Shown piece by piece: positions 35,554-46,924 of a stretch of 64,000 nucleotides of DNA. The stretch spans positions 278,302 to 342,301 of the forward strand of contig JAHDOV010000003.1 in the NCBI GenBank assembly GCA_018434685.1. The letters are read 5' to 3'. The notes below the pieces were generated by a model that was not told where the DNA came from, did no database searches, and saw only the letters and a list, made by a program, of their open reading frames with translations. The position numbers were made by a program, and so were the translations under genes. The DNA is from Deltaproteobacteria bacterium. Its GTDB lineage: Bacteria > Desulfobacterota > Desulfomonilia > UBA1062. Positions within the stretch are counted from its first letter, which is position 1. Every line of letters starts with the position of its first letter.

Positions 35554-38106
35554 ATGAAGATAAAATCCTTTAGGGTAGTGCCCACGCTTCCCGAGACACT
35601 CAGCCCGATACTCTCCCTTGCATACAATGTGTGGTACTGCTGGAACCAGAAGGGACTGCGGCTCTTTCAGCACATGGACCGGTACCTCTGGGAGGAAACC
35701 GGTCATAATCCGGTCGAGATGCTTTCCCGGCTCTCGCAGGGCAGGATTATGGATCTGATGGAAGACGACGGATTTCTCTCGCAGATGAAAAAGACTGCAG
35801 ACGATTTCAACGACTACATGTCCGAAAAGGGAATATACTCCTTTCTTCTCGCACAACCAATTGATTTCACAATAGCATATTTTTCCATGGAGTTCGGCAT
35901 CACCGAGAGCCTGCCCATATATTCAGGCGGGCTGGGGATCCTTGCCGGCGATCACCTCAAGAGTGCGAGCGATCTGCGGCTTCCCCTGTGCGGGGTTGGG
36001 CTTCTCTACAAGCACGGGTACTTCACCCAGTATCTGAGCTGGGACGGGTGGCAGCAGGAAGAGTCGCCGAACAATGACTTCTATCACATGATGCTCGTTC
36101 TGGAGAACGGCAGCGATGGAAAGCCGTTGAAGATATCCATCGACATGGGCGGCAGACAGTGTGTGGCACAGATCTGGAGATGTCCGGTGGGCAGGATTCC
36201 CCTGTACCTGCTGGACACGAACCTCGAGGAAAATCATCCTGACGAGAGAAACATCACCGGTGGATTGTACGCCGGGAACATGGAAGACAGGCTCAGACAG
36301 GAGATCGTGCTGGGTATAGGAGGCATGAAGGCCCTCGAGGCGCTCGGCCTCGATCCCATGGTCTATCACATGAACGAGGGGCACAGCTTTCTCGTGGCCC
36401 TGGAGCGGATCAGGTCGCTCATGCACAAGAAAGGCCTGGATTTCAACACTGCACGCGAGGTGGTGAGATCTTCGCTGGTCTTTACCACGCATACGCCGGT
36501 TCCTGCCGGCAATGACATGTTTGACAACGGCCTCATGGAGAAATATTTCAAATCGTATGCCGAGCAGCTGGGATTGAAGTGGTCCGAGTTCCTCGCCCTG
36601 GGGCGGAAGAACGCGGGTGACGAGAAAGAACCCTTCGGCGCGACCGTGTTCGCCCTGAAGAACGCTGCCTTCAGAAACGGGGTGAGCAAGCTCCATGGAG
36701 AGGTGTCCCGGGACATGTGGCAGGATATCTGGCCTCATGTAAAGAAACACGATATCCCCATCTCCTCGATCACGAACGGCATCCACATCCCCTCGTGGAT
36801 CTCCTCCGAAATGGCCGATCTCTTCGACAGGTACCTCGGCCCGAAGTGGAAAGAGGATCCTGACAATCAGAAGGTGTGGGAGCGCATAGACGACATCCCC
36901 GATGCGGAGCTGTGGTCGACCCACCAGAGACGCAGGGAGCGGCTTGTGGGGTTTGCCCGCAACCGTCTCATGAAACAGCTGAAGGCCAGGGGAGCCAAGC
37001 CCAGGGAACTCCAGCGTGCCGCAGAGAGCCTCCATCCGGATGCCCTCACCATCGGTTTCGCCAAGCGGTTTGCAACCTACAAGCGGGGGCTCCTCATCTT
37101 CAGGGACATCGAGCGGCTCAAGAAGATCATCTCGGACACAGGGCTGCCGGTTCAGCTCATCATATCCGGCAAGGCGCATCCCCGGGACCACGAGGGCAAG
37201 GCCCTCATTCAGCGCATCGTTCATATAGGCCGCGACGAGGTGTTCAGGAACAGGGTCGTGTTCCTGGAAGATTACAACATGAATATCGGGCGCTACCTGG
37301 TGGAGGGAGTCGATATCTGGCTGAACAACCCGAGGCGGCCGCTGGAGGCCTGCGGGACCTCGGGGATGAAGGCCACGGCAAACGGAGCGTTGAACCTGAG
37401 CATACAGGACGGCTGGTGGGTCGAGGGATACAGTCCCGATCTCGGCTGGTCCATCGGCAATGGCGAGGTGTACGAGAACCTCGATTACCAGGATGAGGTG
37501 GAGAGCAAGGCGATCTATGATCTCCTTGAACGGGAGATCATCCCGCTGTTCTATGATCGGGGTCTGGACGGCCTGCCGCGGGGCTGGATCGCCATGATGA
37601 AGAGGTCCATGAGGACCCTGTGCCCTGAATTCAATTCCAACAGGATGGTGGAGGAGTATACCGACCGCTGCTACATGGGTGCGGCGCTCAACATGAAGAA
37701 CCTGTCGGGGGACAATTTTGCCAGTGCCAAGAACCTGGTCGGGTGGATGGAGGCTCTCCGGAAGAACTGGGAGCAGGTCAGCATCAGGGATATCTCCCAT
37801 TCCCAGGGCGACGAGGTGGAGGTGCACAGTGATGTGGTCATCCAGGCACTGGTTCATCTCGGGCCGATCAAGCCGACGGACGTGAGCGTCCAGATATACT
37901 ACGGGCATATAGATGATGCCGGAAATCTCTTCGATACAAGGGAGATCATGATGGAGCACACCGAGGACCAGGGCAAAGGCAGCCACATGTTCGAGGCCAG
38001 GATCCTCTGCAAGGACACAGGCAGGTTCGGATACACCGTCAGGATACTGCCGAGACACACGAACCTGATCTATCCCGTCGATACCGGGCTCATCTGCTGG
38101 GCGTGA
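35554..38106 (+). CDS. glgP: Alpha-glucan phosphorylase (GT35, Thermotoga-type)
   Basis: An 850-residue PLP enzyme releasing glucose-1-phosphate from glycogen or maltodextrins. The N-terminal ~100 residues form the DUF3417 domain (PETLSPILSLAYNVWYCW), IAYFSMEFGI follows near 110, and the PLP-lysine region GTSGMKATANGALNLS lies near 610. Its length and N-terminal domain match the AgpA/'alpha-glucan family phosphorylase' group rather than E. coli GlgP. ATG 35554 has AAAGGGG upstream. It stands alone; no other glycogen genes are in the window. Confidence 0.95.
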   Translation: MKIKSFRVVPTLPETLSPILSLAYNVWYCWNQKGLRLFQHMDRYLWEETGHNPVEMLSRLSQGRIMDLMEDDGFLSQMKKTADDFNDYMSEKGIYSFLLAQPIDFTIAYFSMEFGITESLPIYSGGLGILAGDHLKSASDLRLPLCGVGLLYKHGYFTQYLSWDGWQQEESPNNDFYHMMLVLENGSDGKPLKISIDMGGRQCVAQIWRCPVGRIPLYLLDTNLEENHPDERNITGGLYAGNMEDRLRQEIVLGIGGMKALEALGLDPMVYHMNEGHSFLVALERIRSLMHKKGLDFNTAREVVRSSLVFTTHTPVPAGNDMFDNGLMEKYFKSYAEQLGLKWSEFLALGRKNAGDEKEPFGATVFALKNAAFRNGVSKLHGEVSRDMWQDIWPHVKKHDIPISSITNGIHIPSWISSEMADLFDRYLGPKWKEDPDNQKVWERIDDIPDAELWSTHQRRRERLVGFARNRLMKQLKARGAKPRELQRAAESLHPDALTIGFAKRFATYKRGLLIFRDIERLKKIISDTGLPVQLIISGKAHPRDHEGKALIQRIVHIGRDEVFRNRVVFLEDYNMNIGRYLVEGVDIWLNNPRRPLEACGTSGMKATANGALNLSIQDGWWVEGYSPDLGWSIGNGEVYENLDYQDEVESKAIYDLLEREIIPLFYDRGLDGLPRGWIAMMKRSMRTLCPEFNSNRMVEEYTDRCYMGAALNMKNLSGDNFASAKNLVGWMEALRKNWEQVSIRDISHSQGDEVEVHSDVVIQALVHLGPIKPTDVSVQIYYGHIDDAGNLFDTREIMMEHTEDQGKGSHMFEARILCKDTGRFGYTVRILPRHTNLIYPVDTGLICWA

Positions 38107-38217
38107 TACTGCTGAGCCATGCCGGCATACTCTCCGTAAAACCCGGTCCTGCTTCTGCCGGGTATGAACGGGCATTCAAAAAAGGCAGGCATGGACCGGG
38201 GCAATGCGTTTTTAAGC

Positions 38218-38247
38218 TTGACAAACCCCGGTGCAATTTCCTTACAT
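38218..38247 (+). promoter_or_regulatory. Candidate promoter of tRNA-Leu
   Basis: A consensus TTGACA (38218-38223) is followed after 18 bp by TTACAT (38242-38247). The start would fall about 4 nt before the mature tRNA 5' end. The -10 is weak. Confidence 0.5.
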
Positions 38248-38256
38248 AGCGCTCGT

Positions 38257-38341
<85 letters not shown>

Positions 38342-38428
38342 TCTGCTCAAGGGTCCATCCCGATCAGGCAGGGGGCTGGAAAGATCACCAGGACCGCTAA
38401 AAAAACAGCCGGAATTTTCTCATGGTGC

Positions 38429-38471
38429 AGCACTTAAGTGCTTGACAGCGGCGATGTGATTCCTATATAGA
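38429..38471 (+). promoter_or_regulatory. Promoter of the rpsU-rpoD operon with an overlapping palindrome
   Basis: A consensus TTGACA (38442-38447) is followed by TATATA (38464-38469, 16-bp spacing) or TATAGA (38466-38471, 18-bp). The perfect 14-bp palindrome AGCACTTAAGTGCT at 38429-38442 abuts and shares one base with the -35 box, an operator-like position. Confidence 0.65.
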
Positions 38472-38524
38472 ATCTTATCCTTGAAAAAACGCTTTGGGAA
38501 AGAGGGGGGGTGTACGAAAGACGC

Positions 38525-38728
38525 ATGCCCGGTATAAGAGTGAGAGAGACCGAGCCTTTTGAGGGCGCTCTGAAGCGCTTCAAAAAGCAGGTGGAAAAAG
38601 CGGGTGTTCTCTCCGAGGTTCGTAAGCGTGAGTTCTATGAAAAACCGAGTGTCAAGAAGAAGAGGAAGGCAATAGCCTCGCGCAAAAGGGCCTTGAAGAG
38701 AATGAGTAAGGTAAGGACATACTACTGA
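38525..38728 (+). CDS. rpsU: 30S ribosomal protein S21
   Basis: 67 residues, basic. The start [22 protein letters not shown] and the block [12 protein letters not shown] match S21, which helps in mRNA binding by the 30S subunit. ATG 38525 gives the canonical N-terminus; GTG 38510, next to a G-rich run, is a possible alternative adding five residues. First gene of the macromolecular-synthesis operon. Confidence 0.97.
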   Translation: MPGIRVRETEPFEGALKRFKKQVEKAGVLSEVRKREFYEKPSVKKKRKAIASRKRALKRMSKVRTYY

Positions 38729-39165
38729 TGCTGCTTGACACCATCAAGACAGACTTGGGAGTAGCAATGAAAAGCGGAGACAAGGACAAGGTGTCCTGTC
38801 TCCGCATGGTTATCTCTGCAATCAAGTATAAACAGGTGGCATCGAAAAAAGAGCCCGATGATCAGGAGATCGTAAAGGTTCTGCGCTCCCAGATAAAACA
38901 ATCCACCGAATCCTATGAACTCTACAGGCAAGGCCACAGAGACGACCTGGCCAAGGCAGAGGAGAACAATCTCGCAATACTGAAATCATACCTGCCCAAG
39001 GAACTGGGAGAGGAAGAGATTGCTGAGGTCATAAAAGAAATCATTACAGATACCGCAGCCACGAAGAAGGACCTCGGGAAGGTAATGAAGCTCGTAATGG
39101 CAAGACTCGCCGGGCAGGCTGACGGGAAGCTGGTCAACGGCATCGTATCGAAACTGTTGCAGTGA
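38728..39165 (+). CDS. yqeY: GatB/YqeY domain protein
   Basis: A 145-residue all-helical protein with the YqeY signature (IKTDLGVAMKSGDKDKVSCLRM at the start, shortened here, and LPKELGEEEI in the middle). It resembles the tail domain of GatB and is proposed to act in tRNA-linked amidation or as a tRNA-binding factor; its role is not established. The ATG shares one base with the rpsU stop. The rpsU-yqeY-dnaG-rpoD order is common in bacteria. Confidence 0.92.
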   Translation: MLLDTIKTDLGVAMKSGDKDKVSCLRMVISAIKYKQVASKKEPDDQEIVKVLRSQIKQSTESYELYRQGHRDDLAKAEENNLAILKSYLPKELGEEEIAEVIKEIITDTAATKKDLGKVMKLVMARLAGQADGKLVNGIVSKLLQ

Positions 39166-39216
39166 TTTCTTAATATTCTGCGTACACAACGGGCATCTGC
39201 CCGGATCTTTACATTC

Positions 39217-41481
39217 ATGGGAGAAGATCTGTTAGAGTTTTCTGCTCTTAAAGAACACATACGGTCCTTTATTGCCTCCGATATGGGTTCGAACGCCCTT
39301 GAAGGGCTTTCGCCCCTTGATTCATGGGATGAGGCAAAAAAGCGGTGGGCAATGCTGGACGAGATGATGAACATCGTCTCGTCGGAAGAGTCCCTTGCCA
39401 TCGCAGCGATACACGATGTCCGGGAACTGCTCGGGATCCGTGAAGGTGCGCTCCTGGAGGGTCAGGACATCGTCAAGGTCTCACAGGTTGTCAGGGAGAC
39501 TGCCCGGCTCAAGCGCGCCATAGAAAAATCAGGACAGAACCTCCTCGAGCTCACCAGGGAGATCGATCCGCTCGAGCACCTCTCCAGCGAGATCGATGCC
39601 GTGCTCCTGCCCACCGGAGAGATATCAGACGAGGCAAACCCGATCCTGCGGAATCTGAGGGCGCGGTACAGGTCCTGCCGCACCATGATCTATGAGCGGC
39701 TCGAAGGCATCGTCGAATCATTGAGATCGAAGTCCGTGCTCATGGACGAGATCATCACCAAACGCAACGACCGGTATGTCATATGCCTGAGGCTTGACTA
39801 TGGGAGCCACATGAAGGGCATCACCCATGATTATTCCCGTACCAACCGCACGGCATACGTGGAGCCGCTGGCAATAATCGAAGAGAACAATACGCTCAAC
39901 CAGATCAGGGCCGATATCCATGAAGAGGAATCCGCGATCCTCAAAGACCTCACCGCGCTGATCCGGGAGGATGCCCTGCTCATAGGAGAGAACCTTCAGC
40001 GGTACGGAAGGCTCGACCTCATTCATGCCTGCGCCCGGTGGGCCATAAAATATCACGCCACCATACCGGGTATATGTCCCGACGGCATCCATCTCAGGGG
40101 GGCCCGGCACCCGCTCCTGCTCGAGCGGATCGGCGCGCAGGCCGTACCGCTCGACATCACGATCCCAAAGGGCAAGGACTGCCTCATCATTTCCGGGCCG
40201 AATGCCGGGGGAAAAACCGTTGCCCTCAAGACACTGGGCCTGCTCGTCACAATGGCCAAGAGCGGGCTCGCCATCCCGGCGGATGCGGATTCCGTGATAC
40301 CCCCGGTGAAGTCCATCTGGGTGGAGATGGATACGAATCAGGATATCGAACACGACCTCTCCTCGTTCACTGCCCATGCCATGGCGCTCAAGCGCATCTA
40401 CGAGCAGGTCTCCAAAGGAGATCTCGTGCTGCTCGACGAGCCCGGGGTCGGGACGGATCCCCAGCAGGGCGGGGCCATTGCGGTGTCCTGTATCGACGCG
40501 CTCAGGAAGAAGGGGGCTTGTGTGATCGTGACCTCGCACTCCGACCTCATCAAGCTCTATGGGGTTTCCTCTAGCGGTGTGGAAAACGCGGCCACTGCCT
40601 TTGACGAGAGCGGACTGAAGCCCCTGTACCAACTTCAATACGGGGTAATCGGACAGAGCAGGGCCATCGAGATCCTCGAGTCCATAGACTTTCCGCGGGA
40701 GATCATCCGCGAGGCGAGCGGCATCCTGTCGCACGATACCCATTCCGCCCTGTCGAAGGCCATGGAGGACATCTCGAAGGCGTCATCCATGAGGAAGCAG
40801 GCAGCCGCCGAGCTGGAGGAGGCCGCCGGGTTGAAGGTGCAGGCCCAGGAGGCGCTGCGCGCGATCGAGCAGGAAAAGATCACCAGCGCCCTGCGGTACC
40901 ACAAGCTCATGGACAAGGCGCAGGCGCTCGTGCGGCAGCCCTCAGGCGCTGAAGCGATCAGGGAGATCAGGGCCGTTGCCGAGGCCGTCGAACTCGAACA
41001 GGTATTTCAGGACTACAACCCCGGCGAGATCCTCGATGTGCAGAAGGGTTCCGTGGTCAGGCTCAAGGGGACCGATACATGCGGGGAGGTGCTCGATCTC
41101 TGGCATGAGAAGGCTGAGGTCCTCTTCGGCAGCAAACGCATGAAGGTGGGGCTCGAGCAGATAGAGGTGATCAGCCAGCCGCAGGAGACCTCCCAGAGGA
41201 AGAACAGTCTCAGGATGTCGGCGGACTCGCAGATGGTACTGCCCATAAAGGTGGTGGGGATGAGGGTGGATGAGGCGCTGCCAATTGTTGAAAAGGCCAT
41301 CGACCAGGCAATGCTCTCCGGCCAGGAGTGCCTGGAGATCATCCACGGTACCGGAACGGGCAGGCTCAAGAGCGCGATCAGGGGGTACCTCAAGGGCGTG
41401 CCCCTGATAAAGGCGGCCTTCGATGCCCCCATTGCTGAGGGCGGGGGAAACAAGACCCTGGTGGTCTTTGAAGTGAGATGA
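39217..41481 (+). CDS. mutS2: Endonuclease MutS2
   Basis: A 754-residue MutS-family ATPase without mismatch-recognition domains. It has a core/clamp region (1-310), Walker A SGPNAGGKT (near 327-335), LLDEPGVGTDPQQGG as Walker B region, a coiled linker (about 515-580), the KOW-like segment (VQKGSVVRLKG) and a C-terminal Smr nuclease domain (about 675-754) with ECLEIIHGTGTGRLKSAI. It acts on branched DNA or stalled ribosomes in other bacteria. Inserted between yqeY and dnaG; its ATG has no clear ribosome site. Confidence 0.95.
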   Translation: MGEDLLEFSALKEHIRSFIASDMGSNALEGLSPLDSWDEAKKRWAMLDEMMNIVSSEESLAIAAIHDVRELLGIREGALLEGQDIVKVSQVVRETARLKRAIEKSGQNLLELTREIDPLEHLSSEIDAVLLPTGEISDEANPILRNLRARYRSCRTMIYERLEGIVESLRSKSVLMDEIITKRNDRYVICLRLDYGSHMKGITHDYSRTNRTAYVEPLAIIEENNTLNQIRADIHEEESAILKDLTALIREDALLIGENLQRYGRLDLIHACARWAIKYHATIPGICPDGIHLRGARHPLLLERIGAQAVPLDITIPKGKDCLIISGPNAGGKTVALKTLGLLVTMAKSGLAIPADADSVIPPVKSIWVEMDTNQDIEHDLSSFTAHAMALKRIYEQVSKGDLVLLDEPGVGTDPQQGGAIAVSCIDALRKKGACVIVTSHSDLIKLYGVSSSGVENAATAFDESGLKPLYQLQYGVIGQSRAIEILESIDFPREIIREASGILSHDTHSALSKAMEDISKASSMRKQAAAELEEAAGLKVQAQEALRAIEQEKITSALRYHKLMDKAQALVRQPSGAEAIREIRAVAEAVELEQVFQDYNPGEILDVQKGSVVRLKGTDTCGEVLDLWHEKAEVLFGSKRMKVGLEQIEVISQPQETSQRKNSLRMSADSQMVLPIKVVGMRVDEALPIVEKAIDQAMLSGQECLEIIHGTGTGRLKSAIRGYLKGVPLIKAAFDAPIAEGGGNKTLVVFEVR

Positions 41482-43213
41482 TGGACAGGATAGACGTCGA
41501 GAAGATCAAGGCTGCAATCGACATCGTTGCAGTCATATCCGAGTATGTCCACCTCAACAAGAGGGGGAGGTCGTATGTCGGGCTCTGTCCGTTCCACAAG
41601 GAAAAAACCCCTTCGTTCAACGTGGATTCGCACAAGCAGACATACAAGTGCTTCGGGTGCGACAAGGGCGGGGACGCGATCAGCTTTGTCATGGAGATGA
41701 AGGGCCTGAGCTTTCTCGAGGCCGTCCAGGAGCTCGCGGCCCGCTTCGGCATTCCCGTGGACCTGACGAAAACAGCGAAGTCCTCCGAGAACAGGAAGTT
41801 CTATGACATCAACCGGTATGCCATGGGATTCTACGAGCACTCTCTCCATTCCGGCCCCGGGGAGCGTGCCCGGGAATACCTGCGGTCGCGGGGGCTCTCC
41901 GAAGAGACGATCCGGGCCTTCCATATCGGCTATGCCCCGGATTCCTGGGATGGCCTCAGCAGCGTGCTCAGGAAGAAGGGGATTCCCCTGGAGGTGGCAT
42001 TCACGTGCGGGCTGGTCATACAGCGGCCCTCGGGTGGCTATTACGACCGGTTCAGAGACCGGGTGATCTTCCCCATACAGGATATCTCGTCGGAGGTGAT
42101 CGGGTTCGGGGCGAGGATCATGGGCTCCGGCGAGCCGAAGTATATCAATTCCCCGGAATCGCCGGTATTCAAAAAGCGCAAGATCCTCTACAATCTCTGC
42201 GGGGCCAAGAACGGTATCCGCCAGGCAGGGGTGACCATCGTCGAGGGCTACATGGACGTTGTGTCTCTGCATAATGCCGGCCTGACTGCAGCGGTTGCAA
42301 CGCTGGGCACCGCGCTGAGTGAAGACCACGTCAATCTGCTCACCCGGTTCACCGACAATATCACGCTCGTGTTCGACGGGGACTCCGCAGGAAAAAGCGC
42401 GATGCTCAGGGCACTGGAACCGTTTCTCTCTAACGACGTGATCCCGAAGGTGGCCGTCCTGCCGGCCGGGAAAGACCCGGACGACATCGCCAGGACCGAT
42501 CCCGGTATGTGGAATCAGCTCACAGGCGAGGCACGGTCCATATGGGATTTTATTTTTGATGAATCTTTTTCAAGGCGTGATCCATCAAAACTGGAGACTC
42601 AGAACGCGATAATAAAGGAACTCGTTCCCATGATTTCCCGGATGAAGGACCAGATTTACAGGGATTTGCTCGCCCAGCGTCTCGCGGTGAGGCTCGGCGT
42701 ATCACCTGAGATGGTGCTTGGCCAGATAAGGCCGCAGGGAAAGGGAACCCTCCGTGATGTGCCACAACCCCGCAGGGAAAAGGGAAGTCCGGAAGATATC
42801 CTCCTGTTGAAGCTCATGCTTTCTGACGATGAGGCGATAAGACTGGTAAAGGATTTGGGGCTCACCGGAGCGATCAGAAACAACGAACTCTCCGAGCTTG
42901 CCGCATATCTCATACAACAGGGAACCAGAGGACTCGATGATATGCGCTGTCCGGATCACATCCGATCATACGCCATGGAGATCAAGGCCGAGGGAGAATT
43001 TCCAGGAGACAGAAAAAAGGCCTTGATCGATACGCTGTGCCGGTTTAAGACGCTGTCGATCGAAACGGATATACGGAGAATACAGCGGGACCTGGCCCAG
43101 GCCGAGAAGAATGATGATAAATCGAGAAGGAATGACCTACTCAAGGAAAGGCAGGAAAAGATGCTGGAAAAGAAACATGTCCGCAACTATGTAGTGGAGG
43201 TGGCACAGAAGAG

Positions 43214-43217
<4 letters not shown>
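41478..43217 (+). CDS. dnaG: DNA primase DnaG
   Basis: 579 residues. The N-terminal CHC2 zinc ribbon uses Cys37, His40, Cys58 and Cys61; the Toprim domain has the VEGYMDV acid motif and [10 protein letters not shown]; the C-terminal helical region would bind DnaB helicase. It makes RNA primers at the replication fork. The ATG overlaps the mutS2 stop by 4 bp; a second ATG follows directly at 41481. Confidence 0.97.
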
Positions 43218-44935
<1,718 letters not shown>

Positions 44936-44958
44936 GTGCAGGCGTGATAGAACGATAA

Positions 44959-44992
44959 CAAAAAAGGGAGGCCTTAAAGGCCTCCCTTTTTT
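44959..44992. terminator. Bidirectional rho-independent terminator
   Basis: GGGAGGCC (44966-44973) and GGCCTCCC (44979-44986) form a perfect 8-bp stem with a 5-base loop, flanked by an A-run on the left and T6 on the right. It serves both rpoD and the convergent porin gene. Confidence 0.95.
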
Positions 44993-45012
44993 GTTGCCTG
45001 TTGCACAGGGTG

Positions 45013-46563
45013 TTAGAAGGTTACCGTGGCGATCCAGCGAGCAGCGTACTCGTCTTCGATCTCGAGGCCGGTATCGCCTGCGCCGAAGGCGTTTTCAAGC
45101 GCGCTCTCGTAGAAGTCGCCCGGCATGTAGTAGGCTGCCTGCAGTGCGACGCTGAAGTTGTCCTGCACCTTGTAGGAGGCCTTTGCGTTGAGCTCGATGC
45201 CGAGGTTCTTGTCCACCTTGTTCTTCGAGGTGAAACCAAGGGCAGTTGCGGCTGGTCCACCGACTTTGAATGCGTCCTGATTGAGGATATTCAGGGTTCC
45301 GTTTCTCGTATCCCAGTTCTCCAGGAAGTCGGTATTCTCTCTCTGTGCCCAGATCACGTTGCCGGTGAGCGTGAGCTTTTCCGACAGGTCGGCATCGGCG
45401 CCGAGGCGCACGAGCACGATGTTGGAGAAGCTGTAGTCGTCGAGGTCCGGGTCGCCGAGTGCGTCATACGTGTTGCCGGTGGGGGTCTCGAAGTACCGGG
45501 CATACCGGTCGGAGACATCGTTCATGAGCCAGGTGCCGAAGTCCTGATCATCCTCGAACCAGCCTGATACCATGGTCGGCTCGTCCGCGCCCTTTGCCCA
45601 GGCCACCGTGAGTTTCGGGGTGAGCAGGTCGAGGCCTGCGGATACCTCAGGGTAGGGAGACGGGCTGTTGAACTCGAGGTCATCAGCCAGGGAGTACGTT
45701 GATCCAAAGTATGAGCCGGTGTCCACATAGGTTCCCACGACATACTTGAGGAAGCCCGTGATCGTGATGTTGTCCATCTTGTAGGTAGCCTCGAAGTGCG
45801 GAGCCCACAGGGAGGTAGACGCATAGTCTTTTCCGCTCCAGATGTAGGTGAGCGTTGTAGAGACCGTGAGGTCCTGCGCCTCGTACTTGGTTAGCAGGGT
45901 CAGGTGGTCCTCGTCTGCCCGGTCGGACATGGAATCGAGGTTCTCCTGGTCGCCGCCGTTCTCGTCCTGCTTGTCCCAGATAAGCCCGAAGGTCCAGCCC
46001 TCGAGATCAGGCAGCCTGATGAAATACCCGACTCCCAGGAACTGGGGGGTCTTGCCGAAGATGAACTTGCCGTAGTCCGTGGTGACATCGGCCCAGAGGT
46101 TGTCGATGCGGAAGATCGTGTACCGGTCGTAGTGGTCGTATTCCCTCGGGCCGGTGAACTCGTCGGTCCTGCCGTACTCGTCGCCGCTGAGCTGGTTCTC
46201 GAAGGCCACGATGTTCGACTTGATGGAGATCCGGTCATTGATGATGAGCGTAGGGTCGAGGTAGAAGTAGTGCTTGAGATACGCATCGGAGTTGACAGTA
46301 TCTTCGATGGCGCCTTCGGGCACATAGGGGTCTTCAGTGAGACCTCCAAGATTTATTCCAAGCAACGGTGCCCTGACTATTGCCTGTGAGCCGATGGCCG
46401 CCACTGCCCCATCCGTCTTTGCATCGATGATGTCCGGCTGAACATAGTACCTGCCCTGGATCTCATAAGAGCCGTTGAGCTGAAGCTCCACGGCCCAGGC
46501 AGGCATGCCCAGTACCATAAAAGTACATGCCAGGAAAAACCATTTTGCCCAATTTTTTTTCAT
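45013..46563 (-). CDS. Outer-membrane beta-barrel protein (DUF1302-like porin)
   Basis: 516 residues. The signal peptide (MKKNWAKWFFLACTFMVLG, cleavage after PAWA near 24) is followed by alternating beta-strands with aromatic girdles, and the protein ends in Phe (ATVTF), as required for BAM insertion. The region with DNLWADVTTDYGKFIFGKTPQ resembles porins that carry an inner plug or constriction strand. Substrate unknown. ATG 46563 is chosen for the GGAGGG upstream and the signal peptide; the longer in-frame reading from 46659 has no signal character. It has its own sigma-54-type promoter 134 bp upstream, and a long, AT-rich 5' leader. Confidence 0.85.
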   Translation of the reverse strand: MKKNWAKWFFLACTFMVLGMPAWAVELQLNGSYEIQGRYYVQPDIIDAKTDGAVAAIGSQAIVRAPLLGINLGGLTEDPYVPEGAIEDTVNSDAYLKHYFYLDPTLIINDRISIKSNIVAFENQLSGDEYGRTDEFTGPREYDHYDRYTIFRIDNLWADVTTDYGKFIFGKTPQFLGVGYFIRLPDLEGWTFGLIWDKQDENGGDQENLDSMSDRADEDHLTLLTKYEAQDLTVSTTLTYIWSGKDYASTSLWAPHFEATYKMDNITITGFLKYVVGTYVDTGSYFGSTYSLADDLEFNSPSPYPEVSAGLDLLTPKLTVAWAKGADEPTMVSGWFEDDQDFGTWLMNDVSDRYARYFETPTGNTYDALGDPDLDDYSFSNIVLVRLGADADLSEKLTLTGNVIWAQRENTDFLENWDTRNGTLNILNQDAFKVGGPAATALGFTSKNKVDKNLGIELNAKASYKVQDNFSVALQAAYYMPGDFYESALENAFGAGDTGLEIEDEYAARWIATVTF

Positions 46564-46696
46564 CCAAATCCCTCCGTTAAGATAATATTTGTGTACGCTA
46601 AGCCAAACCCGGCAAAGACAGTGCACCCGTTCTCGGGCTTTCTGTCTGCGGGGAACCATTATTAATTAAATTACACTCTTATCCAAAAGGTACTAT

Positions 46697-46712
46697 ACAA
46701 CTTGTGTGCCAA
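46697..46712 (-). promoter_or_regulatory. Sigma-54-type promoter of the first porin gene
   Basis: The minus strand reads TTGGCACACAAGTTGT, with GG opposite 46710-46709 and the -12 TTGT at 46700-46697 (consensus TTGC, one mismatch). The start is expected near 46686, a leader of about 120 nt. The core (46698-46716) is identical to the one at 48335. Confidence 0.75.
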
Positions 46713-46762
46713 TATAAATCGGCAATGAATACGCAAAACTATAATAATTAATGCTGCAGCTT

Positions 46763-46778
46763 GTTGTAATTATACAAC
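46763..46778. promoter_or_regulatory. Palindromic upstream activator site, porin 1
   Basis: GTTGTA (46763-46768), ATTA, TACAAC (46773-46778). The centre lies about 60 bp upstream of the -24 GG, the usual place for a sigma-54 enhancer-binding protein. The same palindrome with a different centre stands upstream of the second porin promoter. Confidence 0.65.
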
Positions 46779-46868
46779 TATACCACCCAATCAGATGCAA
46801 AAATGATACAGGGGACAGTGCAGGGCTCTGGTAAGGAGAACCGGTGGGGGAGTTTCAGCCAGATAAAG

Positions 46869-46898
46869 AAAAGGCCGGGACAGCTGCCCCGGCCTTTT
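46869..46898 (-). terminator. Rho-independent terminator of the second porin gene
   Basis: GGCCGGG (46873-46879) and CCCGGCC (46888-46894) with an 8-base loop, flanked by AAAA and TTTT. On the minus strand it lies 27 bp beyond the stop of the porin gene at 46925. Confidence 0.9.
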
Positions 46899-46924
46899 CT
46901 TATGTTCACGATACGAAGGAACGA

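Noticed and set aside
38130-38165. An ACCCGG/CCGGGT dyad after the phosphorylase gene as its terminator
   Set aside because: A short 6-bp stem with an 11-base loop and no T-run.
35923-38175. A 750-codon open frame on the minus strand
   Set aside because: It is exactly antisense to alpha-glucan phosphorylase, whose motifs are clear; high GC keeps the opposite frame open, and the product is compositionally odd (His- and Pro-rich).
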